A stretch of DNA of 64,000 nt from JARYGU01 sp033795365 (GTDB taxonomy: Bacteria > Pseudomonadota > Alphaproteobacteria > Rhizobiales > Rhizobiaceae). The notes beneath the pieces are model-generated. The model had not been told where the DNA came from, ran no database searches, and saw only the letters and a program-made list of their open reading frames with translations. The first letter of the stretch is position 1. Every line of letters starts with the position of its first letter. The position numbers and the translations under genes were made by a program. Positions 32,826 through 40,227 of the stretch are shown piece after piece. The stretch is from contig JARYGU010000019.1 in assembly GCA_033795365.1 (NCBI GenBank), positions 1-64,000 on the forward strand, given 5' to 3'.

Positions 32826-33761
32826 ATGACGATCATTTTCGAAAGCATCCTGCCCGTTTTTCTTCTGGTGATTCTGGGCGCCTGGCTGAAGCGCTGGGAC
32901 AGGATCGACAACAATCTCTGGAACGGGCTGGAGCAGCTGGGTTTTTACGTGCTCTTTCCGGCACTCCTGTTTTCGACGCTCGCCAAGGCGGATTTCGCCG
33001 GAATGGAATCGGGCGCGGTCGCCCTCTCCTCGATCGGCGCGGTCACCTTGATGTCGGCGGCGATCTGCCTCTCCTGGCCGCTTTTCCGCAAGGCCGGCAT
33101 TTCCGGCGCGGCCTTTACCACGGTCTTCCAGACATCGACGCGCTGGAACGGCTTCATGGCGCTGGCGATCGCCGAAAAGCTCTACGGCGCGCAAAGCCTC
33201 GTGCTGATCGCGCTGGTCATGACGCTCATCATCATCCCGATCAATTTCTACAATATCGGCGTTCTGATCTGGTTTGCCGGCGGGACGCGGAACTTCAAAT
33301 CCTTCGCGGTGAAGATCGTCGGCAATCCGCTGATCATCTCCGCCCTTCTCGGAATCCTGGTCAATCTCTCCGGCATTCGGCTCTATGCGCCGCTGATGCA
33401 GACGATCGACCTCATCGCCGTGACATCGCTGAGCTTCGGCCTCATCCTCGTCGGCGCGGGGCTGCGCATACGCGACGCGCTGAAGCCGAGCGGCCTTGCC
33501 ATGATGCCGGTGGTTCTGAAACTCGTTCTCATGCCGCTGATCATGACGGGTGCGGCGCTCGTCCTCGGCATGCGGGGCGAGGCGCTGCTGACAGTCGCGC
33601 TCGGTGCCAGCGTGCCTACTGCGATGAACGGCTATATCCTGGCAAAGCAGATGGGCGGCGACGCGCCGCTCTATGCCGCGGTCGCAACGGTGCAGACCGC
33701 CCTCTCCTTCTTCACGATTCCGGTGGTGCTGCTGGTGACGGGCTACGTCGCCGGCGGATAG
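32826..33761 (+). CDS. AEC-family (auxin efflux carrier-like) transporter
   Basis: An inner-membrane transporter of 311 residues with about ten hydrophobic helices; it starts MTIIFESILPVFLLVILGAW and contains NPLIISALLGILVNL (about 177-191), GLILVGAGLRIRDA (about 214-227) and the family-typical SVPTAMNGYILAKQMGGD (about 265-282) with a helix-breaking Pro. Homologues move dicarboxylates such as malate or malonate; the substrate here is unknown. Its end overlaps aidB by 19 bases, convergently. Confidence 0.86.
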   Translation: MTIIFESILPVFLLVILGAWLKRWDRIDNNLWNGLEQLGFYVLFPALLFSTLAKADFAGMESGAVALSSIGAVTLMSAAICLSWPLFRKAGISGAAFTTVFQTSTRWNGFMALAIAEKLYGAQSLVLIALVMTLIIIPINFYNIGVLIWFAGGTRNFKSFAVKIVGNPLIISALLGILVNLSGIRLYAPLMQTIDLIAVTSLSFGLILVGAGLRIRDALKPSGLAMMPVVLKLVLMPLIMTGAALVLGMRGEALLTVALGASVPTAMNGYILAKQMGGDAPLYAAVATVQTALSFFTIPVVLLVTGYVAGG

Positions 33762-35395
33762 AGCAGGTCGACGACATAGGCGGAATCGAAGCGCGAATCG
33801 AGCATTCCGTAGGTGGAGCGCCAGCCGGCGGCAAGGCGCGTTTCAAGGAAGGCATCCGCGATACGGCCGGCGCCGATGCGGTAGAGCTCCGCCGCGCCTG
33901 CCGCAAGTGCAAGCTGCTCGACCAGCATTCGGGCAGAGCCCTCGTCGCGCTCGCAGAGCAACATGGCCGCGCGCAGCACGTCCACGGTCTTCTTGCCGGC
34001 AGGCCCCAGATCGCGCGCGAGCCCTTGGAGGACCAGTTCGAAGAATTCCCGGCCGCGGGAGAGAACGCGCAGCACGTCGAGCGCCATCACGTTGCCGGAG
34101 CCTTCCCATATGGCGTTGACGGGGGCCTCCCGGTAATGGCGCGCGATCGGGCGCTCCTCGACATAGCCGCTGCCGCCGATGCATTCCATCGCCTCGTAGA
34201 TCAGCGCCGGTGCGATCTTGCAGCACCAGTATTTCGTGACCGGCGTCATCACCCGCGCATAAGCGGCATCCTCCGCGCTGGAAGGCGCGCGGTCGAAGGT
34301 GTCCGCAAGCCGGAAGGCGAGCGCGGTCGCGGCGGCAACGTCCAGCGCCATGTCGGCAAGGACGCGCGTCATGATCGGCTGGGAGACCAGCGCGTTGCCG
34401 AAGACCTTGCGGCCACGTGCATGATGGACGGCTTCGGCGAGCGAGGCGCGCATCATGCCGGCCGACGCCAGCGCGCAGTCGAGACGCGTCAGCGTCACCA
34501 TGTCGAGGATGGTGCGGATGCCCGCATCCGGCGCGCCGAGCAGGAAGCCGAAGGTTTCCGAGAATTCTACCTCCGAGGAGGCATTGGAGCGGTTTCCGAT
34601 CTTGTCCTTCAGCCGCTGGAAGCGCAGCCCGTTGGCGGAGCCGTCCTCCAGAAGCCGCGGCACCAGGAAGCAGCCCATGCCCTCCCGCGTCTGCGCCAGC
34701 ATCACGAACGCGTCGCTCATCGGCGCGGACATGAACCACTTGTGGCCGGTCAGCCGGTAGATGCCTTCGCCGACCCGCTCGGCCGTCGAAATGTTGGCGC
34801 GCACATCCGTGCCGCCCTGCTTTTCCGTCATGCCCATGCCGAGCGTGATCGCGCTCTTCTGCATGGCCGGCTTGTTCGCCGAATCGTATTTGCGCGAGAC
34901 GACCTTGCGGCCCCATTCGCGCTGGACCTGCGGCGAAGCGGAAAGGGCGGCGACCGAGGCGCTGGTCATCGTCAGCGGGCAGAGATGGCCGCATTCGAGC
35001 TGCGCGGTCAGGTAGAAGCGCACGGCGCGCGCCTTGTGCGCCCTGCCCTGCTCTTCGGGCAGATTCTCCCAGATCGAGCAATGCAGGCCGTTCACCATGG
35101 AGCGGCGCATCAGCGCGTGCCAGGCGGGATGGAAATCGACGATGTCCAGCCGCTCGCCGCGCGGTCCGTGCGTGCGAAGCTGCGGTGCGCCCTGGTTCGC
35201 CATGCGGGCGAGCTCCTGCCCCTCCGGCGAGGTGACGTAACGCCCGATCACCTCATAGTCGTCGCGAAGCGACTTCGGCAGCGCGGAGGTGAGATCGACG
35301 AGCAGCGGATCGGACCGATAGGCATTGATGCCCGACCAGAGCTTCGGCTGGTTCAGGTCGGCAAGTTTCTGTTCGGTCCGGTTCTCGCGAGTCAT
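33743..35395 (-). CDS. aidB: AidB-type acyl-CoA dehydrogenase-like protein
   Basis: AidB is a flavoprotein of the Ada adaptive response to alkylation that binds DNA and protects it. The 550-residue protein has the AidB N-terminus (NQPKLWSGINAYRSDPLLVD), FAD-binding GMGMTEKQGGTDVRAN (about 185-200), GHKWFMSAPMSDAF (about 217-230) and the C-terminal ECIGGSGYVEE...NAIWEGSGNVMALD (about 412-450). Length matches AidB (about 540). No ada gene or alkylation box is visible nearby. A general isovaleryl-CoA dehydrogenase is less likely given the length. Confidence 0.88.
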   Translation of the reverse strand: MTRENRTEQKLADLNQPKLWSGINAYRSDPLLVDLTSALPKSLRDDYEVIGRYVTSPEGQELARMANQGAPQLRTHGPRGERLDIVDFHPAWHALMRRSMVNGLHCSIWENLPEEQGRAHKARAVRFYLTAQLECGHLCPLTMTSASVAALSASPQVQREWGRKVVSRKYDSANKPAMQKSAITLGMGMTEKQGGTDVRANISTAERVGEGIYRLTGHKWFMSAPMSDAFVMLAQTREGMGCFLVPRLLEDGSANGLRFQRLKDKIGNRSNASSEVEFSETFGFLLGAPDAGIRTILDMVTLTRLDCALASAGMMRASLAEAVHHARGRKVFGNALVSQPIMTRVLADMALDVAAATALAFRLADTFDRAPSSAEDAAYARVMTPVTKYWCCKIAPALIYEAMECIGGSGYVEERPIARHYREAPVNAIWEGSGNVMALDVLRVLSRGREFFELVLQGLARDLGPAGKKTVDVLRAAMLLCERDEGSARMLVEQLALAAGAAELYRIGAGRIADAFLETRLAAGWRSTYGMLDSRFDSAYVVDLLYPPAT

Positions 35396-35554
35396 AAGCG
35401 GGTTCTAGCCTATGTCCGGGTTATGCGAAACGGGGCGGAGTATGCAACCGACAAAAGAGTGGGGACGAGGCGGAGAGAGAGCGCTTGCGCCTTGCCGCCG
35501 CGGATATGAGGTTCTATAGACCGGCCGTATCCACGTAAGTTGAGGCGGGTCCCC

Positions 35555-36496
35555 ATGGATTTCTTTCCGCATCGCCACCTTCTCGGCATCAAAGGCTTGA
35601 CCGAGCAGGATATCACCCTCCTGCTCGACAAGGCGGACGAAGCGGTGAAGATCAGCCGTCAGCGGGAAAAGAAGACTTCCACGCTCAGAGGGCTCACGCA
35701 GATCAACCTGTTCTTCGAAGCCTCAACGCGCACGCAGTCCTCCTTCGAGCTCGCCGGAAAACGGCTCGGCGCCGATGTCATGAACATGTCGGTCGGCAAT
35801 TCGTCGGTGAAGAAGGGCGAGACGCTGATCGATACCGCGATGACGCTGAATGCGATGCACCCGGACGTGCTGGTGGTGCGCCATTCGTCGGCGGGTGCGG
35901 CCGCACTTCTCGCCCAGAAGGTCTCCTGCTCCGTCGTCAATGCCGGCGACGGCCAGCATGAGCATCCGACCCAGGCGCTCCTCGATGCGCTGACCATCCG
36001 CCGCGCCAAGGGCAAGCTTTCTCGCATCATCGTCGCGATCTGCGGCGACGTGCTGCATTCGCGCGTCGCGCGCTCGAACATCCTGCTTCTGAACCAGATG
36101 GGCGCCCGTGTGCGCGTCGTCGCGCCGGCAACCCTGTTGCCGACCGGCATCGCCGAGATGGGGGCGGAAGTCTACCATTCGATGGAAGAAGGCCTGAAGG
36201 ATGCCGATGTCGTGATGATGCTGCGCCTGCAGCGCGAGCGCATGGCCGGCTCCTTCGTTCCCTCGGTGCGCGAATACTTCCATCATTACGGCCTCGACGC
36301 CGAGAAGCTGAAGGCGGCGAAGGAGGATGCGCTCGTCATGCATCCGGGTCCGATGAACCGCGGCGTGGAGATCGCCTCCGAGATCGCAGACGGTCCGCAG
36401 AGCGTCATCGAGCAGCAGGTCGAAATGGGCGTGGCCGTCCGCATGGCCGTGATGGAAACGCTTCTCCTCTCGCAGAACCAGGGGCCGCGCGCATGA
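35555..36496 (+). CDS. pyrB: Aspartate carbamoyltransferase catalytic subunit
   Basis: First committed step of pyrimidine synthesis. The 313-residue protein has the carbamoyl-phosphate loop FFEASTRTQSSFE (about 53-65), the SVKKGETLIDT loop (about 85-95), HPTQALLDALTI (about 137-148) and HPGPMNRGVEI (about 269-279). It overlaps the dihydroorotase-like gene by 4 bases (ATGA), the arrangement of class A ATCases that need a pseudo-dihydroorotase for assembly. Confidence 0.96.
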   Translation: MDFFPHRHLLGIKGLTEQDITLLLDKADEAVKISRQREKKTSTLRGLTQINLFFEASTRTQSSFELAGKRLGADVMNMSVGNSSVKKGETLIDTAMTLNAMHPDVLVVRHSSAGAAALLAQKVSCSVVNAGDGQHEHPTQALLDALTIRRAKGKLSRIIVAICGDVLHSRVARSNILLLNQMGARVRVVAPATLLPTGIAEMGAEVYHSMEEGLKDADVVMMLRLQRERMAGSFVPSVREYFHHYGLDAEKLKAAKEDALVMHPGPMNRGVEIASEIADGPQSVIEQQVEMGVAVRMAVMETLLLSQNQGPRA

Positions 36497-37785
36497 CACG
36501 CCCGACCATTCTCAACAATGTCCGCATCATCGATCCCTCGCGCGATCTCGACGAAACCGGCACGATCGTCATCGAAGACGGCCGGATCAGCGCTGCCGGA
36601 GCATCGGCCCGCAACCAGGGCCTGCCGGAGGGAGCGGACGTCGTCGACGGCTCCGGCCTGATCGCCGCTCCCGGCCTCGTCGATGCGCGCGTCTTCGTCG
36701 GCGAGCCGGGCGCCGAACACCGCGAGACGATCGAATCGGCTTCCCGTGCGGCGGCGGCGGGCGGCGTGACGTCCTTCATCATGATGCCCGACACGGATCC
36801 GGTGATCGACGACATCGCGCTCGTGGAGTTCGTCCTGAAGACGGCGCGCGACAAGGCGGTGGTCAACATCCACCCGGCCGCCGCGCTGACGAAGAGACTT
36901 GCCGGCGAAGAGATGACGGAGTTCGGCCTGCTCAAGGCCGCCGGCGCCGTCGCCTTCACCAACGGCCGTCATGCGATGCACGACACGCAGGTGCTGCGCC
37001 GCGCCATGACCTATGCGCGCGAGTTCGGCGCGGTGATCGCGCTCGAGACCCGGGATCAGTATCTCGGCGCAGGCGGCGTCATGAACGAGGGGCTGCTTGC
37101 AAGCTGGCTCGGCCTTTCCGGCACGCCGCGCGAGGCGGAGATCATTCCCCTGGAAAGGGACCTCAGGATCGCCGGGCTGACCCGCGCAGCCTATCACGCC
37201 TCGCAGATTTCCGTGCCGGAATCGGCAGAGGCGGTGCGGATTGCGCGCCAGCGCGGCGCCAACGTCACCTGCGGAATCTCGATCAACCATCTGACGCTCA
37301 ACGAGAACGACATCGGCGAATACCGCACCTTCTTCAAGCTTTCGCCCCCTCTCAGGGCGGAAAGCGACCGCTCCGCGATGGTCGATGCGCTTGCGAACGG
37401 CACCATCGACATCATCGTCTCCTCGCACGATCCGCAGGACGTCGACACCAAGCGCCTGCCCTTCGCCGATGCGGCGGACGGCGCAGTCGGCCTTGAAACG
37501 CTGCTTTCGGCGGCCCTGCGCCTGCATCACAGCGGCGAGGTGCCGCTGATGCGCCTGATCGACGCGCTGTCGACCCGTCCTGCGAAGATCTTCGGGCTCG
37601 ACGCCGGCACGCTCGCACCCGGCGCGCCTGCCGATATCGTGCTGATCGATCCCGACGAACCCTGGATTGCGGCGAAGGACATGCTGGTTTCGCGCTCCAA
37701 GAACACGCCTTTCGAGGACGCCCGGTTTACGGGCCGCGCCGTTCACACATATGTTGCGGGCAAGCTGGTCCATTCGGTTCGCTAA
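36493..37785 (+). CDS. Dihydroorotase-like protein without metal ligands (PyrC' / pDHO)
   Basis: The 430-residue protein is a full-length amidohydrolase homologous to dihydroorotase, but the metal motif normally reading DxHxHxREPG is DARVFVGEPG (64-73), so both histidines are gone. The HCED-type metal His is replaced in IALETRDQYLG, and the DHAPH segment reads SSHDPQD. It should therefore be inactive, like the PyrC' subunit that assembles ATCase in pseudomonads. The four-base overlap with pyrB supports a stoichiometric complex. Active dihydroorotase must be encoded elsewhere. Annotation as plain pyrC would be misleading. Confidence 0.88.
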   Translation: MTRPTILNNVRIIDPSRDLDETGTIVIEDGRISAAGASARNQGLPEGADVVDGSGLIAAPGLVDARVFVGEPGAEHRETIESASRAAAAGGVTSFIMMPDTDPVIDDIALVEFVLKTARDKAVVNIHPAAALTKRLAGEEMTEFGLLKAAGAVAFTNGRHAMHDTQVLRRAMTYAREFGAVIALETRDQYLGAGGVMNEGLLASWLGLSGTPREAEIIPLERDLRIAGLTRAAYHASQISVPESAEAVRIARQRGANVTCGISINHLTLNENDIGEYRTFFKLSPPLRAESDRSAMVDALANGTIDIIVSSHDPQDVDTKRLPFADAADGAVGLETLLSAALRLHHSGEVPLMRLIDALSTRPAKIFGLDAGTLAPGAPADIVLIDPDEPWIAAKDMLVSRSKNTPFEDARFTGRAVHTYVAGKLVHSVR

Positions 37786-37815
37786 TTCGCCAACAGGGGA
37801 AGTCTCAAGCTTCAA

Positions 37816-37977
37816 GCCCCTCATCCGCCCTGCCGGGCACCTTCTCCCCGCCTGCGGGGAGAAAAGTCACAGCAATCTCTTCCTCCTTTCACTTGCGTCG
37901 AAGAGAGATGGCGGACGGCACGGCATATCCCTTCTCCCCGCAAGCGGGGAGAAGATGCCGGCGGGCGGCTGAGGGGC
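37816..37977. repeat. RIME-like intergenic palindromic repeat
   Basis: About 160 bases between the pyrC-like gene and plsY carry two hairpin units, CTTCTCCCCGCCTGCGGGGA and CTTCTCCCCGCAAGCGGGGA, flanked by CCCCTCATCCGCCCTGCC on the left and its approximate complement (GGCGGGCGGCTGAGGGG) on the right, so the whole can fold into one cruciform. This matches the Rhizobium-specific intergenic mosaic elements (RIME) known from rhizobial genomes. It carries no gene. Confidence 0.8.
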
Positions 37978-38019
37978 GGAGCGTGCGGCTGCAGATGGAA
38001 AACTCGGGGGAGAAGAACA

Positions 38020-38634
38020 GTGCCTGACATATTCACATGGCAGATCGGCCTGCCCTTGACGCTCGCCGCGCTCGTCTTCGGCTATTTGCTCGGCTCCATT
38101 CCCTTCGGGCTGATCTTCACCCGGATGGCCGGGCTCGGCGACGTGCGCAAGATCGGCTCCGGCAATATCGGCGCGACCAACGTTCTGCGGACGGGAAACA
38201 GGAAGCTTGCCGCCGCAACGCTGCTGCTCGACGCGCTGAAGGGCACGGCGGCGGCGGCAATCGCCTCGCGATGGGGACTGGATGCGGGGATCGCCGCCGG
38301 CCTTGCGGCATTCCTGGGGCATCTCTACCCCGTCTGGCTCGGCTTCAAGGGCGGCAAGGGCGTCGCCACCTATGTCGGCGTGCTGCTCGGGCTCGTGCCT
38401 GTCATGGTGCCGGTCTTTGCCGTCATCTGGATCAGCATGGCCTATCTTACCCGTTATTCTTCGCTTTCGGCGCTGGTTGCAACCGCCGCGAGTCCAGTTG
38501 TATTGTGGCTTCTCGGCAACGAGAAGGTGGCGCTACTCTTCGTCATCATGACCGTCGTCACATGGTGGAAACACAGGGCCAACATCTCCCGGTTGCTGAA
38601 GGGCACCGAGAGCCGGATCGGGGACAAGGGATAG
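38020..38634 (+). CDS. plsY: Glycerol-3-phosphate acyltransferase, acyl-phosphate dependent
   Basis: Inner-membrane enzyme that acylates glycerol-3-phosphate from acyl-phosphate, the first step of phospholipid synthesis. The 204-residue protein has five to six membrane segments and the three PlsY motifs: GYLLGSIPFGLI (about 21-32), KIGSGNIGATNVLRTGNR (about 44-61) and GFKGGKGVATYVG (about 108-120). Start is GTG 38020, with GGGGGAG about nine bases upstream. dprA begins two bases after its stop. Confidence 0.95.
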   Translation: MPDIFTWQIGLPLTLAALVFGYLLGSIPFGLIFTRMAGLGDVRKIGSGNIGATNVLRTGNRKLAAATLLLDALKGTAAAAIASRWGLDAGIAAGLAAFLGHLYPVWLGFKGGKGVATYVGVLLGLVPVMVPVFAVIWISMAYLTRYSSLSALVATAASPVVLWLLGNEKVALLFVIMTVVTWWKHRANISRLLKGTESRIGDKG

Positions 38635-38636
38635 AG

Positions 38637-39788
38637 ATGGCCGACGGCAGCGCAGGGAAAGAAGGAATTGCGCTGACGGAAAGACAAAGGATCGCCTGGC
38701 TGCGGCTCATCCGCAGCGACAATGTCGGCCCCGCGACGTTCCGCGATCTCATCAATCATTTCGGAACCGCGGAAGCGGCACTGGAAATGCTTCCGGAGCT
38801 TTCGCGACGCGGCGGCTCCACACGAGCCATCAGGGTCGCAAGCCGGGCGGACGCCGAACGGGAGCTGGAGATCGCCGCCCGCAACAATGCCGCCTTTGTC
38901 GGCATCGGCGAACCGGACTATCCGCCGCTCCTGAGACGGATCGACGGCGCGCCGCCGCTTCTCGCGATCAAGGGCAATGCCGGGATCGCGACCGAGCCTG
39001 CCGTCGGCATGGTCGGTTCGCGCAACGCCTCGATCTCCGGCGCCAAATTCGCCGCCATGCTGGCGCGCGCAGTCGGCGCGGCGGGCTATGCCGTCGTGTC
39101 GGGTCTTGCGCGCGGCATCGATACGGCAGTGCACCGCGCCAGCCTCGAAACCGGCACCATCGCGGCGATGGCCGGCGGGCTCGACCAGCCCTACCCGCCC
39201 GAGAATGCCGGACTGCTCGAAGAGATCACCGCCGGAAACGGGCTGGCAGTCAGCGAAATGCCCTTCGGATGGGAGCCCCGCGCCCGCGACTTCCCGCGCC
39301 GTAACCGGCTGATCGCCGGCATCTCCTACGGCGTGGTCGTGGTGGAGGCCGCAAGCCGCTCCGGCTCGCTGATCACGGCGCGCAACGCGGTCGATTTCGG
39401 CCGCCTCGTCTTTGCCGTTCCGGGCTCGCCGCTCGATCCGCGCTGCCACGGGACCAACGCGCTGCTGAAGGACGGGGCCATCGTCACGACCGATGCCGAG
39501 GATATCCTGGAGGCGCTGCGGCCAATGCGCGAGCCGGACCTTTTCAGTCATGGCATCGACGCCGGCGAGCCGTCAGACGACGTACCGGCCGCCATGCGGC
39601 TGCCGCCCGACGACGCGGACCGCGACCGCATCGCTTCCGCTCTCGGCCCTACCCCCGTCGAGATCGACGACATCATACGTCACACCGGGCTTGCCCCGGC
39701 AACCGTCTATCTGGTGCTCCTAGAGCTTGACCTTGCCGGAAGGCTTCACCGGTACCCCGCTGGGCTTGTTGCCCTCGCCCCAGACTGA
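38637..39788 (+). CDS. dprA: DNA processing protein DprA (Smf)
   Basis: DprA loads RecA on incoming single-stranded DNA in transformation and has wider recombination roles. The 383-residue protein has an N-terminal helix-hairpin-like region (20-90), the Rossmann core GMVGSRNASISGAKFAAMLA (about 124-143) with SGLARGIDTAVHRASL, PRRNRLIAGIS and SGSLITARNA, and a C-terminal winged helix (PVEIDDIIRHTGLAPATVYL, about 340-359). It is 2 bases after plsY. Its 3' end overlaps a small minus-strand gene by 69 bases. Confidence 0.94.
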   Translation: MADGSAGKEGIALTERQRIAWLRLIRSDNVGPATFRDLINHFGTAEAALEMLPELSRRGGSTRAIRVASRADAERELEIAARNNAAFVGIGEPDYPPLLRRIDGAPPLLAIKGNAGIATEPAVGMVGSRNASISGAKFAAMLARAVGAAGYAVVSGLARGIDTAVHRASLETGTIAAMAGGLDQPYPPENAGLLEEITAGNGLAVSEMPFGWEPRARDFPRRNRLIAGISYGVVVVEAASRSGSLITARNAVDFGRLVFAVPGSPLDPRCHGTNALLKDGAIVTTDAEDILEALRPMREPDLFSHGIDAGEPSDDVPAAMRLPPDDADRDRIASALGPTPVEIDDIIRHTGLAPATVYLVLLELDLAGRLHRYPAGLVALAPD

Positions 39789-39974
39789 GAGGGGCCGAAG
39801 CCCGGTCTGGATGTCGCCAGCCTCGACATAGGCCATCTCCAGGAAATAGCGCAACATTTCTGCGCCCTCGGCGTTCGCGACCGTTCTGAGTTCACCCAGC
39901 ATCTGGCGGATATAGGCGATGTTCTCCCGCGTCTGCGGCGAGGGTGTAGGCGAGACGACGGGTTTCGAATTCAT
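39720..39974 (-). CDS. Small conserved-looking soluble protein, 84 aa
   Basis: The 84-residue product starts MNSKPVVSPTPSPQTRENIA and has an amphipathic helical core YIRQMLGELRTVANAEGAEM LRYFLEMAYVEAGD (20-53), then a polar tail. Composition and helix pattern are protein-like, and it resembles hypothetical proteins of rhizobia; no function known. It overlaps the end of dprA by 69 bases on the opposite strand. Confidence 0.65.
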   Translation of the reverse strand: MNSKPVVSPTPSPQTRENIAYIRQMLGELRTVANAEGAEMLRYFLEMAYVEAGDIQTGLRPLSVWGEGNKPSGVPVKPSGKVKL

Positions 39975-40227
39975 TGTACATCCCGTTTATTTGTTGCAAC
40001 CATCAAGTGATAAATGTCAATTTATTACACCTAAGCGAGAATAATCAATTTATTTAAAATTGCAATAGTTGCATAATATCGTAGAAGTTGCATAGGGCCG
40101 CAAACCACTTAATTTGGTCCTGCCTCTTGACCGCGACGGATTCACTGTTCATTTCGAAGCATCAACCGTCCGGTGAAAACCGCGATTTTTCAGCCCTCCC
40201 CAAAAGTGTGGCGTTCGGCATCAGAGA
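39975..40227. promoter_or_regulatory. AT-rich region upstream of topA with GTTGCA repeats
   Basis: This 253-base gap is unusually AT-rich for the window, especially 40000-40090. AGTTGCATA occurs twice (40067-40075 and 40086-40094, 19 bases apart) and related GTTGCAA/ATTGCAAT words occur nearby. It must hold the promoters of the 84-aa gene and topA. The repeated words could be a regulator site, or simply bendable DNA sensitive to supercoiling. Confidence 0.4.

Noticed and set aside
37816..37977. CRISPR-like repeat
   Set aside because: There are only two units in inverted orientation with no regular spacers and no cas genes; the RIME-type element explains it.
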